Part shown: in pieces, positions 7,956 to 15,808 of the stretch
Layout: every line of letters begins with the position of its first letter
Position numbering within the stretch: position 1 is the stretch's first letter
From: CAZVYN01 sp964631125
Lineage (GTDB): Bacteria; Eisenbacteria; RBG-16-71-46; CAIMUX01
Reading direction: 5' to 3'
Length of the DNA: 32,438 nucleotides
Assembly: GCA_964631125.1 (NCBI GenBank)
Contig: CAZVYN010000049.1
Location: 1-32,438 of the forward strand
Program-made: the position numbers and the translations under genes
Notes under the pieces: generated by a model
Database searches by the model: none
What the model was told of the DNA's origin: nothing
What the model saw: only the letters and a program-made list of their open reading frames with translations

Positions 7956-9542
7956 TCATCGCAGCAGGATCATTGTCCGCTGAGTCACCTGCCCGGCATG
8001 CTCCAGTTTGTAGAAGTACATGCCGCTCGCTACCCGCCGCTGGTTCTCGTCGGTTCCATCCCAAGCAACCTCGTGGTGTCCAGCTGCCAACTCCTGGCCG
8101 AGGAGGGTTCGTACCAGCCTGCCGCGGGCGTCGCACACGACCAGGCGCGCGTACGTGGCCCGAGGGAACGAAAACGACAACTGCGTCGAAGAGCGGAAGG
8201 GATTCGGACGATTCGGTTCGAGTACGACCTGCGGACGGACAACACTAAGCGAAACGTCCACCGCCGAAGGCTGAGCGTACTTGATCGTCGTGATCGAGTT
8301 CCCCAACCCTACCGCGTAGAGGCTCCCGTCATTCGCAAGCGCGGCGCCCACCCCTCGGGACGCCCACTCCCAATGCTTCTGGGTCCAAGCGGTGGCGCCG
8401 TCGGCGTCATAGCGCAGCGTCACCATCTGCAGATAGGTATTGAACGGTATCGGAGACGGTCCGCCGATCCCAGTGATGTACACCTCTCCGTCCGGCCCGG
8501 CCACCATGAAGCCGGGCGACTCGTCATTCCCTGGGTGGCTGTCCTGTCTCCGCGACCAGAGCAGATCTCCCTCCGCGTTGGTCTTGATGGTGATCCAGTT
8601 CGTGTAACCGCCGCTCGACTCGTAGCCAGTGACGAACACGTTGCCGGTCGGATCCAGCGCCAGCTTCGTCCCGAGCTCTGAGTGGCCGAAGTCATACCGT
8701 CGATCCCAGAGCAGCGCTCCGCTCGAGTTGCATTTCAAGAGCCGGACATCCTCGCCCGTTGCCTGGCTCCACAGACTCCCGGTCAGGTAGAAGTTCCCGT
8801 CGCTGGTCCACCTCACTCCGAATCCGCCGGTCCCGGGCCGCGCGTCCACCCACTGACGCGTCCCGTTCGCGTCGTACAGCACCGTCAGCATCCCGTTGCC
8901 CGCAGGGCCGCCCCCCGCCACAAGCAAGTTTCCGTTGGCGTCCAGATCCATCGACGTGGGCCCGTGAAACCCTCCCTGATAGTCGAGCACATCTACCCAG
9001 GCGCGGGCTCCGGCCGGCGTGTACTTGATCGTGACGTAGTCATACGTCCCGAACCAAGCTTGCCCTGTGACGAAGATGTTCCCCGTCTCATCGATGATCG
9101 CGCGCGTCGTGCTTCCCCGTGTGGCCGGATACAAGTCGGCCCAGAGCATGTTTCCGTTGCTGTCGTACTTCAGGGTCAGCAATCCGATCGCTGTCGGGTT
9201 GCTGCTGAAGGTCTGCGGGTATCCCGTGACGATGACGTTTCCGGCGCCGTCGGCTGCGACCCAGGTGGCCCGCAGCGAGTAGCCGTCCATGCTGTAGTGA
9301 CGCTCCCAGAGTGTATTGCCGGCGGCGCTATACTTGATGGTAATGAGGTCGGACGCACCCGGGTCCGCCCCGACGCTGAGAACGTCGCCGTCTTGGTCGA
9401 CCGCGACCATCGCGCCATAGGTGTAGGGCGGGAACGCATAGGTCCGAGTCCACTCCACTGCGACCGGGTCCGCTTGGGCTTGTCCGGCGCAGCAGAGCAG
9501 GCTGATCAGCACCACTCCATGAAACCGAAGTGTAGACTCCAT
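7956..9542 (-). CDS. Secreted SBBP-type beta-propeller with FlgD tail
   Basis: The protein has 528 residues; ATG 9542 follows a GAGGAG ribosome-binding site. The first 25 residues are a signal peptide (VVLISLLCCAGQAQA). The body repeats a blade of the type D..GN.xVTG...x..TIKY...G..LW, as in ITIKYSAAGNTLW, LTLKYDSNGNMLW and VTIKYTPAGARAW. This is the SBBP/beta-propeller repeat pattern. Residues from about 445 form the FlgD-like tail with PNRPNPFRSSTQLSFSF, DARGRLVRTLL, HEVAWDGTDENQ and GMYFYKLEHAG. It lies 65 bases after another propeller/FlgD gene and is probably co-transcribed with it and with the ArsR-like gene. The role is likely extracellular; the ligand is unknown. Confidence 0.87.
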   Translation of the reverse strand: MESTLRFHGVVLISLLCCAGQAQADPVAVEWTRTYAFPPYTYGAMVAVDQDGDVLSVGADPGASDLITIKYSAAGNTLWERHYSMDGYSLRATWVAADGAGNVIVTGYPQTFSSNPTAIGLLTLKYDSNGNMLWADLYPATRGSTTRAIIDETGNIFVTGQAWFGTYDYVTIKYTPAGARAWVDVLDYQGGFHGPTSMDLDANGNLLVAGGGPAGNGMLTVLYDANGTRQWVDARPGTGGFGVRWTSDGNFYLTGSLWSQATGEDVRLLKCNSSGALLWDRRYDFGHSELGTKLALDPTGNVFVTGYESSGGYTNWITIKTNAEGDLLWSRRQDSHPGNDESPGFMVAGPDGEVYITGIGGPSPIPFNTYLQMVTLRYDADGATAWTQKHWEWASRGVGAALANDGSLYAVGLGNSITTIKYAQPSAVDVSLSVVRPQVVLEPNRPNPFRSSTQLSFSFPRATYARLVVCDARGRLVRTLLGQELAAGHHEVAWDGTDENQRRVASGMYFYKLEHAGQVTQRTMILLR

Positions 9543-9607
9543 GATCGATCTCCTCTCGGATGCGACGGCTCGGATGCGACGGCTCGCGTGCGCGATCTCG
9601 TGTGGCT

Positions 9608-11959
9608 CTACCGCAACCGCACCATCTTGCGTTCGATCGCTTCAATGCCGTTGCTCAGCCGGTAGTGGTAGATCCCGCTCGGCAGGAACTCACCGTTCTC
9701 GCCGCGACCATCCCACGATGTCTGGTGACCTCCCGCCGACATCGTTCCACCTAGGAGTCGACGGACCAGGCGTCCTGATACGTCGAACAGCTCGAGCCTC
9801 ACAAACTGGGAGCGGGGAAGCGCGAAGGCGATCTGCGTGTCGGACCGGAAAGGATTCGGTTGATTCTGTCCAAGCTGGATCCGCACCTCCGGAACGTGGC
9901 CCGTGCCGACGTCGGTGGTTCCGTTGGTCACCGTCAGCACCGCGAGTCCCCGGCTCGCGCAGCTCATCCACAGCTCGTACCCATCGGGAATGGTCTTGAC
10001 CTCCATGTCGAGCACGATGTAGTGAGGCATGCCGCCCCATTGCCACTCGCCATTCGGGGGCGCGGGGAAGAGGCCGACTTGCGCACCGTCCCACCAGAGG
10101 AGCCCGGCGTTGTCGAACGGCCAATCCGTGTTGTACACCATCCAGACGCGACCGTCGGGTGTGACTCGTCCCGGAGTGACAATGGGTGTCGGGAACGGCC
10201 AATTGGCATCACCGCTCCGCCAGACCTGGTGAGTGCCGGCGTTCGCGTCGATCCGGATCAACGCCCCGCTGGTTCCGTCCGTCGCGCCAACCCAGCAGAT
10301 GCCGTTGTGGTCGACCGCCAAGCCCTGGAAGGATAGGAACTCAGGCACATCGGCGATCGAGAATGTGAACGTGTACGCTCCATCGGTGCGCTGGATCTCC
10401 GTAGAGCCGCCGCACCAGACGGTTCCAGGACGATCCGGGTCGCGTTGAAGAAAATAGCCGCCGTTGCCGGCCAGGACTCCGCCGCCTTCGAAGATCCACA
10501 GGCCTGTGTAATGTCCGATGCCCCAGAGCCGGCCCATCGAGTCTTCCACATACTGTCGCATCTGGTCCTGGCCGCCGGGTAGAGCGGTCCACGATGTCCC
10601 GTCGAACTCATGTGTGAACTGGTTGATCGGATTGGCGACGACGTGACCGTTGGACGGCCGCACGTAGACGGCCTCGCTCTGCGGGGCGCCCGGCCACGGC
10701 CAGGGTTCGGTCAACCCGTAGCCATCCTGGTTGACGAAGCCGGTCCAGCGGGTTCCGTCGAACTTCACCATGCCCCCGATGCCCGAGTTCGCGTTGGCGC
10801 AGGCATAGACGTCGCCCGTGTTCGAGTCGATCGCCACGTCATTGTTGAAGAAGTCGAACTGGCTCGTGTTGGTGACGCGGTAGCGCTGCCAGCCGCCGGT
10901 TTCGGCATCGCGCCGGAACGCGCCCCCAGTGTATGTACCTGACAACCAGATGTTGCCGGCCGCGTCGATCTCCGGACCGATGATCGTTCCGCCGCCCGGC
11001 TGCAGGCCAAGATCTGTCCACGATGCGCCGTTGAAGCGGTAGAGGTGCGCGTACCCGTCTACCAACAGCGCTTGCATATTCCCGAACGCGCTGACGGACG
11101 CGTAGGGAACCTGCGGATGCCGCGGCGGCAGAGGGGGATTGACCCAGGTACCGTTCGGCCGAATGCAGTCCAGGATCTCTTCGCCCTGATTGCCCATCCA
11201 TCTGGTCATCCAGACGTTGCCGGCCGCATCCACCGCGTCGAGCGAGTGCAAAGACGCCGGCTGCCCTGCCCCGAACGAGTAGGTCGTCCAGAGTTGCGTG
11301 GTGCTGTCCCATCGCTCCATGCCGTCGTATCCCTCGAGATCGCTCCAGATGTAGTAGCCGCCGCCCGGCTTGGGTTGGGCGGCGATTCGGCTGCCGCCGT
11401 GTCCGTTCATGTGCGTCCACCCCGTCGCCGGGCTGTACCGAGTCAAACCGCCCCCTGCCCAGATCGTCGATTCCGCCGAGATCCAGATCGAGCCATCGGG
11501 AGCGAGGGTCATGTCCCGAGTGAGTCCCCCCGGTAGCGCCGAGTTTCCGGGGCCGAACCTCACGAGCGAACTCGGCCCGGCCGCGAGATCCATGCGCAGC
11601 GCTCCGCGCCAGGTGCCGATCCAGAGATTCCCCTGCCCGTCCGCGATCATGTCGGTCACCCGGGAGACGCCGACCTCGTTCGCGCTTCCGATTACGGGGT
11701 AATCGACGTTGGAAAGGTTGAGCCAGCGGTTCTCGCCTTGGATGAACTTGGCGATCCCACCCTCCTCCGCGATGGGGTTGTATCCGCCGATCCATGGGTC
11801 GCCGTCGGGCGCTATCCAAATGGCCTCGTTATAGTCGCCCTGGATGCCCGTGTTGCCAGGTCGGTAATAGCGCCAAGAGTATGGGTCTTGGCCCTGCGCG
11901 ATGGCCGCGACGGACACGAAAAGTGAACAACTGATGCTGAGGGCAGTGCGCGCTTTCAT
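9608..11959 (-). CDS. Large secreted beta-propeller with FlgD tail
   Basis: The protein has 783 residues with a signal peptide at 1-23 (ALSISCSLFVSVAAIAQG). Many blades carry D..GN.W.G or PDG..W motifs: APDGDPWIGG, DGQGNLWIGTW, APDGSIWISAES, DAAGNVWMTRW, DAAGNIWLSGTY and TPDGRVWMVYN. These resemble two-component-regulator-type and Vgb-type propeller repeats. The FlgD-like tail has NQPNPFRSDTQIAFAL, DVSGRLVRRLLGG, TSWDGRGENGE and GIYHYRLSNG. Its ATG overlaps the stop of the upstream ArsR-like gene as ATGA, so translation is probably coupled; its own ribosome-binding site is weak. It is expected outside the cytoplasm. A role in ligand binding or adhesion is inference only. Confidence 0.87.
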   Translation of the reverse strand: MKARTALSISCSLFVSVAAIAQGQDPYSWRYYRPGNTGIQGDYNEAIWIAPDGDPWIGGYNPIAEEGGIAKFIQGENRWLNLSNVDYPVIGSANEVGVSRVTDMIADGQGNLWIGTWRGALRMDLAAGPSSLVRFGPGNSALPGGLTRDMTLAPDGSIWISAESTIWAGGGLTRYSPATGWTHMNGHGGSRIAAQPKPGGGYYIWSDLEGYDGMERWDSTTQLWTTYSFGAGQPASLHSLDAVDAAGNVWMTRWMGNQGEEILDCIRPNGTWVNPPLPPRHPQVPYASVSAFGNMQALLVDGYAHLYRFNGASWTDLGLQPGGGTIIGPEIDAAGNIWLSGTYTGGAFRRDAETGGWQRYRVTNTSQFDFFNNDVAIDSNTGDVYACANANSGIGGMVKFDGTRWTGFVNQDGYGLTEPWPWPGAPQSEAVYVRPSNGHVVANPINQFTHEFDGTSWTALPGGQDQMRQYVEDSMGRLWGIGHYTGLWIFEGGGVLAGNGGYFLQRDPDRPGTVWCGGSTEIQRTDGAYTFTFSIADVPEFLSFQGLAVDHNGICWVGATDGTSGALIRIDANAGTHQVWRSGDANWPFPTPIVTPGRVTPDGRVWMVYNTDWPFDNAGLLWWDGAQVGLFPAPPNGEWQWGGMPHYIVLDMEVKTIPDGYELWMSCASRGLAVLTVTNGTTDVGTGHVPEVRIQLGQNQPNPFRSDTQIAFALPRSQFVRLELFDVSGRLVRRLLGGTMSAGGHQTSWDGRGENGEFLPSGIYHYRLSNGIEAIERKMVRLR

Positions 11960-13482
11960 TGTGTGCTTTCTTTCTCGATGGTTTGTGCAAGTCGACCCTG
12001 TTTTACAGGTGACATGGTTCGCGTTCGAACGGTGACCGCGTGCGCGGGCAGACTGAGGTTGAATGTGGATTTGACGCTTCCGCCGAGGAGCTCGTTGTTC
12101 CCGAAGTCGAGTGTGACGACCCCGGCGAGGACGGAGTCGAGTTCCGCGCGGCCAGTCGGGCCGACCCCGCCCGGGTTCAAACCGAAGGTGACGGCGGAAA
12201 GCAGATCCGGACTCCCCGCCTCCTGCGCGAGCCGCTCGCGAATGAGCCCCGCATCTTGGGGCGCATCGAGTTCGACGATCCGCCCCTCGCGGAGCGTCAC
12301 GCGAACGTGAGGAATGTGGCGGCCGGAGCAGAACGTATACGTCGCCTCGAACGTCCCCTCGCCCACACCTGACCGAGGGAGTACGACGAAGGCGCCGGCC
12401 GGTACGGCGTCGGTCGAGTGGCCCGCTCGTAAATCGTCCTCGGAGATGATTCCGTCCTGCGTCGTCGCATGGTCCGCATCCAACGACAGCCGCAGTTCGC
12501 TCCCATTCGCTCCGGTTATGACGAGATCCGATTCCTCGCGCACGATCTGCAGGAGGCGCTCGCCGCGATCACGGATCTGCGCGAGATCCGCGGAGACACA
12601 GCGCCAGAAAAGATCGATCCCCGCCTCTGGAGTGAGGTAGCCATGGCTGAACTCGGCGCGATGAGGCAGGCCGACGTGGATGTAGCGCAGAGACCGACTC
12701 CGCACCGACTGCTTCCAGCGCGACACCGCTTGCAGGAAGAGCGGCAGCCGCTCCTGCTGCGCCGGACTGGGGGGCGAACCCTGGATCAGATTGCTGGTGA
12801 GGAGCACCGCCGCGGTCAGCCGCTCGTCCACCGCCTCGGGGATGAACCGCAGGTCTCTGAGTCCCTCGGGAGGCAGTCGATCGAGAGTCCGCAAGACGAG
12901 ATTGCGCGACCACGGTCTGGGATGGGCGACCGCGCCGCACGCTTCGATTTCGACCTGCATGGCCTCGGCAAGTTCGAGCGCGATCGGCGCGAAGAGGAGC
13001 GCGACCTCATCGCCGTTTCGCACCCGAAGAGATTGGTGGACCACGAGGCGAGCCAGATCGGCCCAGTCGATGGCCAGGACCTGCGACCGTCGCCAATCGA
13101 GGAACGTGCTCTCGATCGACTGACGGAGCGCGGTCATGGGCCGAGCTTCGAGTCCACCCAGTCCCGGATCGACGACGATGTGCCGAGCCGTCGCCGCGTA
13201 GTACCGCTCTTCCGTGCGCTGTCCTCGGCTCGGTCCTGCGTCACGGATGAGGCCCGCCTCGAGCAGCCGCTGGAGATGGTAGTGCGCACGGTTCGCCGGG
13301 ATCTTCAGCGCGCGGGCCAACGTCGAGCCGGTCGAACTCCCGCGTTGGAGCAGATGGAGCATCTGTAGCCGGGTCGGGTCCGCGAGCGCTCGAACTCCCG
13401 CGATCGTCGCGAGCACCTCGAAGTCCTTCATGTCGGACTCGGGTCTCGGCGCGTCGGGGCGTTTGTCGTGCTCGTCGGGCAT
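11956..13482 (-). CDS. ArsR-type HTH fused to degenerate M29 aminopeptidase-like domain
   Basis: The protein has 508 residues from ATG 13482; a GTG at 13557 would add 25 residues. I prefer 13482 because a palindrome sits just before it. Residues 20-100 are an ArsR winged helix: ALADPTRLQMLHLL, then a recognition helix around ANRAHYHLQRLLEAGLI. Residues from about 135 to 480 follow the order of the M29 (AmpS/AmpT) fold: RVRNGDEVALLFAP, later DAVPAGAFVVLP, TLREGRIVELDAP, AVTFGLNPGG, VVTLDFGNN and GGSVKSTFNLSLP. Where active M29 enzymes have GEVF, LGELGxG, TVHxALG and SxxHWD, the Glu, Glu, His, His and Asp ligands appear replaced by Ala, Val, Thr, Asn and Ser. It therefore looks like a sensor or regulator built on a dead peptidase. 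The stop overlaps the start of the next propeller gene (ATGA). Confidence 0.75.
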   Translation of the reverse strand: MPDEHDKRPDAPRPESDMKDFEVLATIAGVRALADPTRLQMLHLLQRGSSTGSTLARALKIPANRAHYHLQRLLEAGLIRDAGPSRGQRTEERYYAATARHIVVDPGLGGLEARPMTALRQSIESTFLDWRRSQVLAIDWADLARLVVHQSLRVRNGDEVALLFAPIALELAEAMQVEIEACGAVAHPRPWSRNLVLRTLDRLPPEGLRDLRFIPEAVDERLTAAVLLTSNLIQGSPPSPAQQERLPLFLQAVSRWKQSVRSRSLRYIHVGLPHRAEFSHGYLTPEAGIDLFWRCVSADLAQIRDRGERLLQIVREESDLVITGANGSELRLSLDADHATTQDGIISEDDLRAGHSTDAVPAGAFVVLPRSGVGEGTFEATYTFCSGRHIPHVRVTLREGRIVELDAPQDAGLIRERLAQEAGSPDLLSAVTFGLNPGGVGPTGRAELDSVLAGVVTLDFGNNELLGGSVKSTFNLSLPAHAVTVRTRTMSPVKQGRLAQTIEKESTQ

Positions 13483-13488
13483 GGTCGC

Positions 13489-13506
13489 TTTCAATAAAAA
13501 CTGAAA
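13489..13506 (-). promoter_or_regulatory. AT-rich inverted repeat before the ArsR-like gene
   Basis: TTTCA and TGAAA flank an eight-base A/T-rich centre, six bases upstream of the ArsR-like start at 13482. ArsR-type repressors often bind such AT-rich dyads at their own promoter. An autoregulatory operator is therefore plausible, but only from position and symmetry. Confidence 0.4.
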
Positions 13507-14112
13507 CCTGGGTCCAAGAATCCCGGTCGGCGAGCGCTCTCGAAACGCTTCCGCCACCGGGGGTATCGCGGCCCCAACTGCGCAGACAGAGGGTATGCCC
13601 CCATGGCCTACCTCCGCAAAGCCTTTGGTTGTGGAATGAAGAATTGATCTGCCGCCTGGACCTGGCCCGGCAGATCCAGGCGAAGCGGGAAATTGCGCCG
13701 CGGTGGAGCTGGCGATCTAGTCGGAGCGAGGCGAGGACGGCGTCTACCCGGCGTTCTTGAAGCGGAGTGCGGCGGGCGCGTCCTTCGAACCGGCTGCCTA
13801 CGGTGAGAGTTTTCGTATGACGCCGAGACAGGGTCGGCCTCGAGTCGCGCCGTCTGACCACTCGCTCCGGATCCATGGGATCGTCAGAGCGCCAGCGCCA
13901 CTCGAAGTTCCGGCCGCCTCCGGCAACCGAGCTCGCCGAATGGCCGAGCAGACCGCCGGAGCCGATGGCAGCCCCCGAGGCGCTCGCCAGACACGCCGCG
14001 TCAAATTGATCTCGAGGCTGACAACCGTCATACAGCGATGAGCGCCGGGAGCCGATCCTTGCGCCGGGTCGAGGGTAGCCGACGGCGGGTCCGTCGAGAG
14101 GGAGATGTGGTC
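13507..14112. other. Gene-poor stretch of about 600 bases
   Basis: No gene could be supported here. Frames on both strands are open for some distance, as expected at this GC content, but none has a ribosome-binding site, a domain or a sensible start. The stretch separates the divergent ArsR-like and His/Met-rich lipoprotein genes and must contain their promoters; none stands out. Confidence 0.5.
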
Positions 14113-14607
14113 ATGAATCGACAGAGTTTGCTTCTCACACTCTGGGTCGCCGCCGCAGCGTTGGTCTATGGCTGTAGCGGGGCCGACGACACGAGGAACC
14201 CCACCACGCCTAGCTCGTCCGCCCAGACCGCGTACTCGCAACTGGAGGCCCGAGAGGCCGAGCATCACGCCTTCGCTCAGCGCACCACGGACGCCCGGGC
14301 GATTCGCGCAGAGGCGACCCGCTACGCGTCCGACATGGGTCCACTCATGGACACGATGTGGGACCTGTGCGACGACAGGCATGAGGGTGGGATGGGACCG
14401 CACCACGACTGGGATGAAATGGGCGAGATGGGCGATCTCGCGGGCTCCATGCTGGACATGATCGAGCGGCATCATGCTCGCATGATCTCGCTCCCCACGA
14501 TCGAAGAGATGCGCGAAGAGTGCGACGCGCATCATGACTCGATGCGAGAGATGATGGGCCGGATCGGTGACTCGTTTCCCGGTGGCGGGATGGGCGGTCA
14601 CAGGTAG
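14113..14607 (+). CDS. His/Met/Asp-rich lipoprotein of unknown function
   Basis: The protein has 164 residues. ATG 14113 is preceded by GGGAG, and the N-terminus is a lipoprotein signal (LLLTLWVAAAALVYGC) with lipidation expected on the Cys of VYGC. After a Ser/Thr linker the protein is probably helical and rich in His, Met, Asp and Glu: GPHHDWDEMGEMGDL, ERHHARM and ECDAHHDSMREMMG. The spacing of His and Met suggests metal binding in the periplasm, but no known family was recognised. A shorter relative lies at 22542-22757 and shares the RYAxDM and ExCxxHxxxMR stretches. A strong terminator follows about 60 bases downstream. Confidence 0.75.
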   Translation: MNRQSLLLTLWVAAAALVYGCSGADDTRNPTTPSSSAQTAYSQLEAREAEHHAFAQRTTDARAIRAEATRYASDMGPLMDTMWDLCDDRHEGGMGPHHDWDEMGEMGDLAGSMLDMIERHHARMISLPTIEEMREECDAHHDSMREMMGRIGDSFPGGGMGGHR

Positions 14608-14665
14608 CCGGAGGATCTCCTCAGCCCTGGCCGGCGCTCTGGTGGTGGCGTCCCTAGTAGATGGA

Positions 14666-14700
14666 AAAGCCCCGCTGCTCTGTTCGAGCAACGGGGCTTT
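14666..14700. terminator. Bidirectional rho-independent terminator
   Basis: AAAGCCCCG at 14666-14674 pairs with CGGGGCTTT at 14692-14700; an inner TGCTC/GAGCA pair extends the stem around a five-base loop. Both arms end in A/T runs, so it can serve both the lipoprotein gene on the plus strand and the PNGase F-like gene on the minus strand. Confidence 0.9.
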
Positions 14701-14725
14701 CTAACGCGAGCGCGCGACTCGTCCC

Positions 14726-15763
14726 TCAGTTTCGCCACAGCCGCGGCGGATGATCCCACCCGACGAGACATGCCGAGACCCGCCAGTAGCCGTGGTGGCC
14801 GTCTTGGTCGCGGGGCCGCATGTTCTCGATGCGGAAGTGGAGTTCGTGCTCGCCAGGCGGCAACGCGTCGGTCAGGTCGAACTCGGTGGGAGTGACTTCC
14901 ACGCCGGGGCACCATCCGCTCCGGCTGTAGTCCGAGGACCAGCTCCCGTCGGTCCAGCGCGTGCAGTAGGGATTTCGGTCACGAAACCTGCGGCAGTCGT
15001 TGCGCCACGGATGGAAACGCGCCACGACGCGGCCGTCGACGGAGATCACGTTCGCCTTCGAGATGAACTCGTCCTCGTCCCGGCCGTCGGTGCAGTGACC
15101 GGTTGACACGTACTGGAGCGCCACGCGCTCGAGTCCCTCGGGCACGACACTCTTCGTCCCGACTCCGTTCGGCTGGTCTTGCCGAGTGAACGATTCGACC
15201 CAGACGACCGGCTCGACCCACGACGGGTTGTCATACGTGGTGTCGGCGACGAAGTGGAGACTCAGGTCGACGGTCCAGGCCGGGCTCGTCCAGGTGTCGA
15301 TGAAGGCGAGAAACGATCGTCGTCCCCGCAACACCGGCGACAGATGCGACACATCGACGCGGTGACGCGTGCGGCCCCCGTAAGCAGTGATGAACCGGAT
15401 CACCTCGAGGTCCGGACGCTCCGGGACCACCAGCCGGATGCTCCCTGCTCGGTCATAGCGATCGTGCACGTTCCGCTCGTCCTTCGCCACCGGATGGATC
15501 GTCAGCACCGCCCAGATGCGATGCGAACCGACCATCTCCGGCAGGTCCACCGTCGCCTCGATCAGACGCCCGTTGTCGCGACGCCCGGACAGCGCCGACG
15601 ACGCCGACGACGCGGTGGAGTCCGGGGAGTGGAACTCGATCGGCGCGTCCTCGAAGACCTGGACGACGATGCTGTCCGCCAGCGACGACGCGGGGTTCGA
15701 CCACGCCGGCCCCGCGACCGACAGAAGGAGTCCGGCCACGAACGCATGCCTCAACCGGCTCAT
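14726..15763 (-). CDS. Secreted PNGase F-like (peptide N-glycosidase F) protein
   Basis: The protein has 345 residues from ATG 15763, beginning with a signal peptide (MSRLRHAFVAGLLLSVAG). A TTG at 15796 would add 11 residues; neither start has a clear ribosome-binding site. Both halves of the PNGase F fold are recognisable. The N-terminal half has RYDRAGSIRL, VIRFITAYGG, VDVSHLSPVLRG and AFIDTW. The C-terminal half has STGHCTDGRDEDEF and SRSGWCPGVEV. PNGase F cleaves N-glycans from Asn. From memory of the enzyme, its catalytic Asp60 (YDR) and Glu206 (AEW) match D104 and E232 here, while Glu118 (TETW) is Asp156 (IDTW). Activity is therefore possible but not assured. It lies 45 bases after the alcohol dehydrogenase gene and may be co-transcribed with it. 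Confidence 0.72.
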   Translation of the reverse strand: MSRLRHAFVAGLLLSVAGPAWSNPASSLADSIVVQVFEDAPIEFHSPDSTASSASSALSGRRDNGRLIEATVDLPEMVGSHRIWAVLTIHPVAKDERNVHDRYDRAGSIRLVVPERPDLEVIRFITAYGGRTRHRVDVSHLSPVLRGRRSFLAFIDTWTSPAWTVDLSLHFVADTTYDNPSWVEPVVWVESFTRQDQPNGVGTKSVVPEGLERVALQYVSTGHCTDGRDEDEFISKANVISVDGRVVARFHPWRNDCRRFRDRNPYCTRWTDGSWSSDYSRSGWCPGVEVTPTEFDLTDALPPGEHELHFRIENMRPRDQDGHHGYWRVSACLVGWDHPPRLWRN

Positions 15764-15808
15764 GCGAGCGAGCGCTGATGGGTCGACGTTTCTCAACAGG
15801 CCACGGCG

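Noticed and set aside
13757..14041. Plus-strand frame of 94 codons in the gene-poor stretch
   Set aside because: No ribosome-binding site, skewed Arg/Ala/Pro composition and no recognised family.
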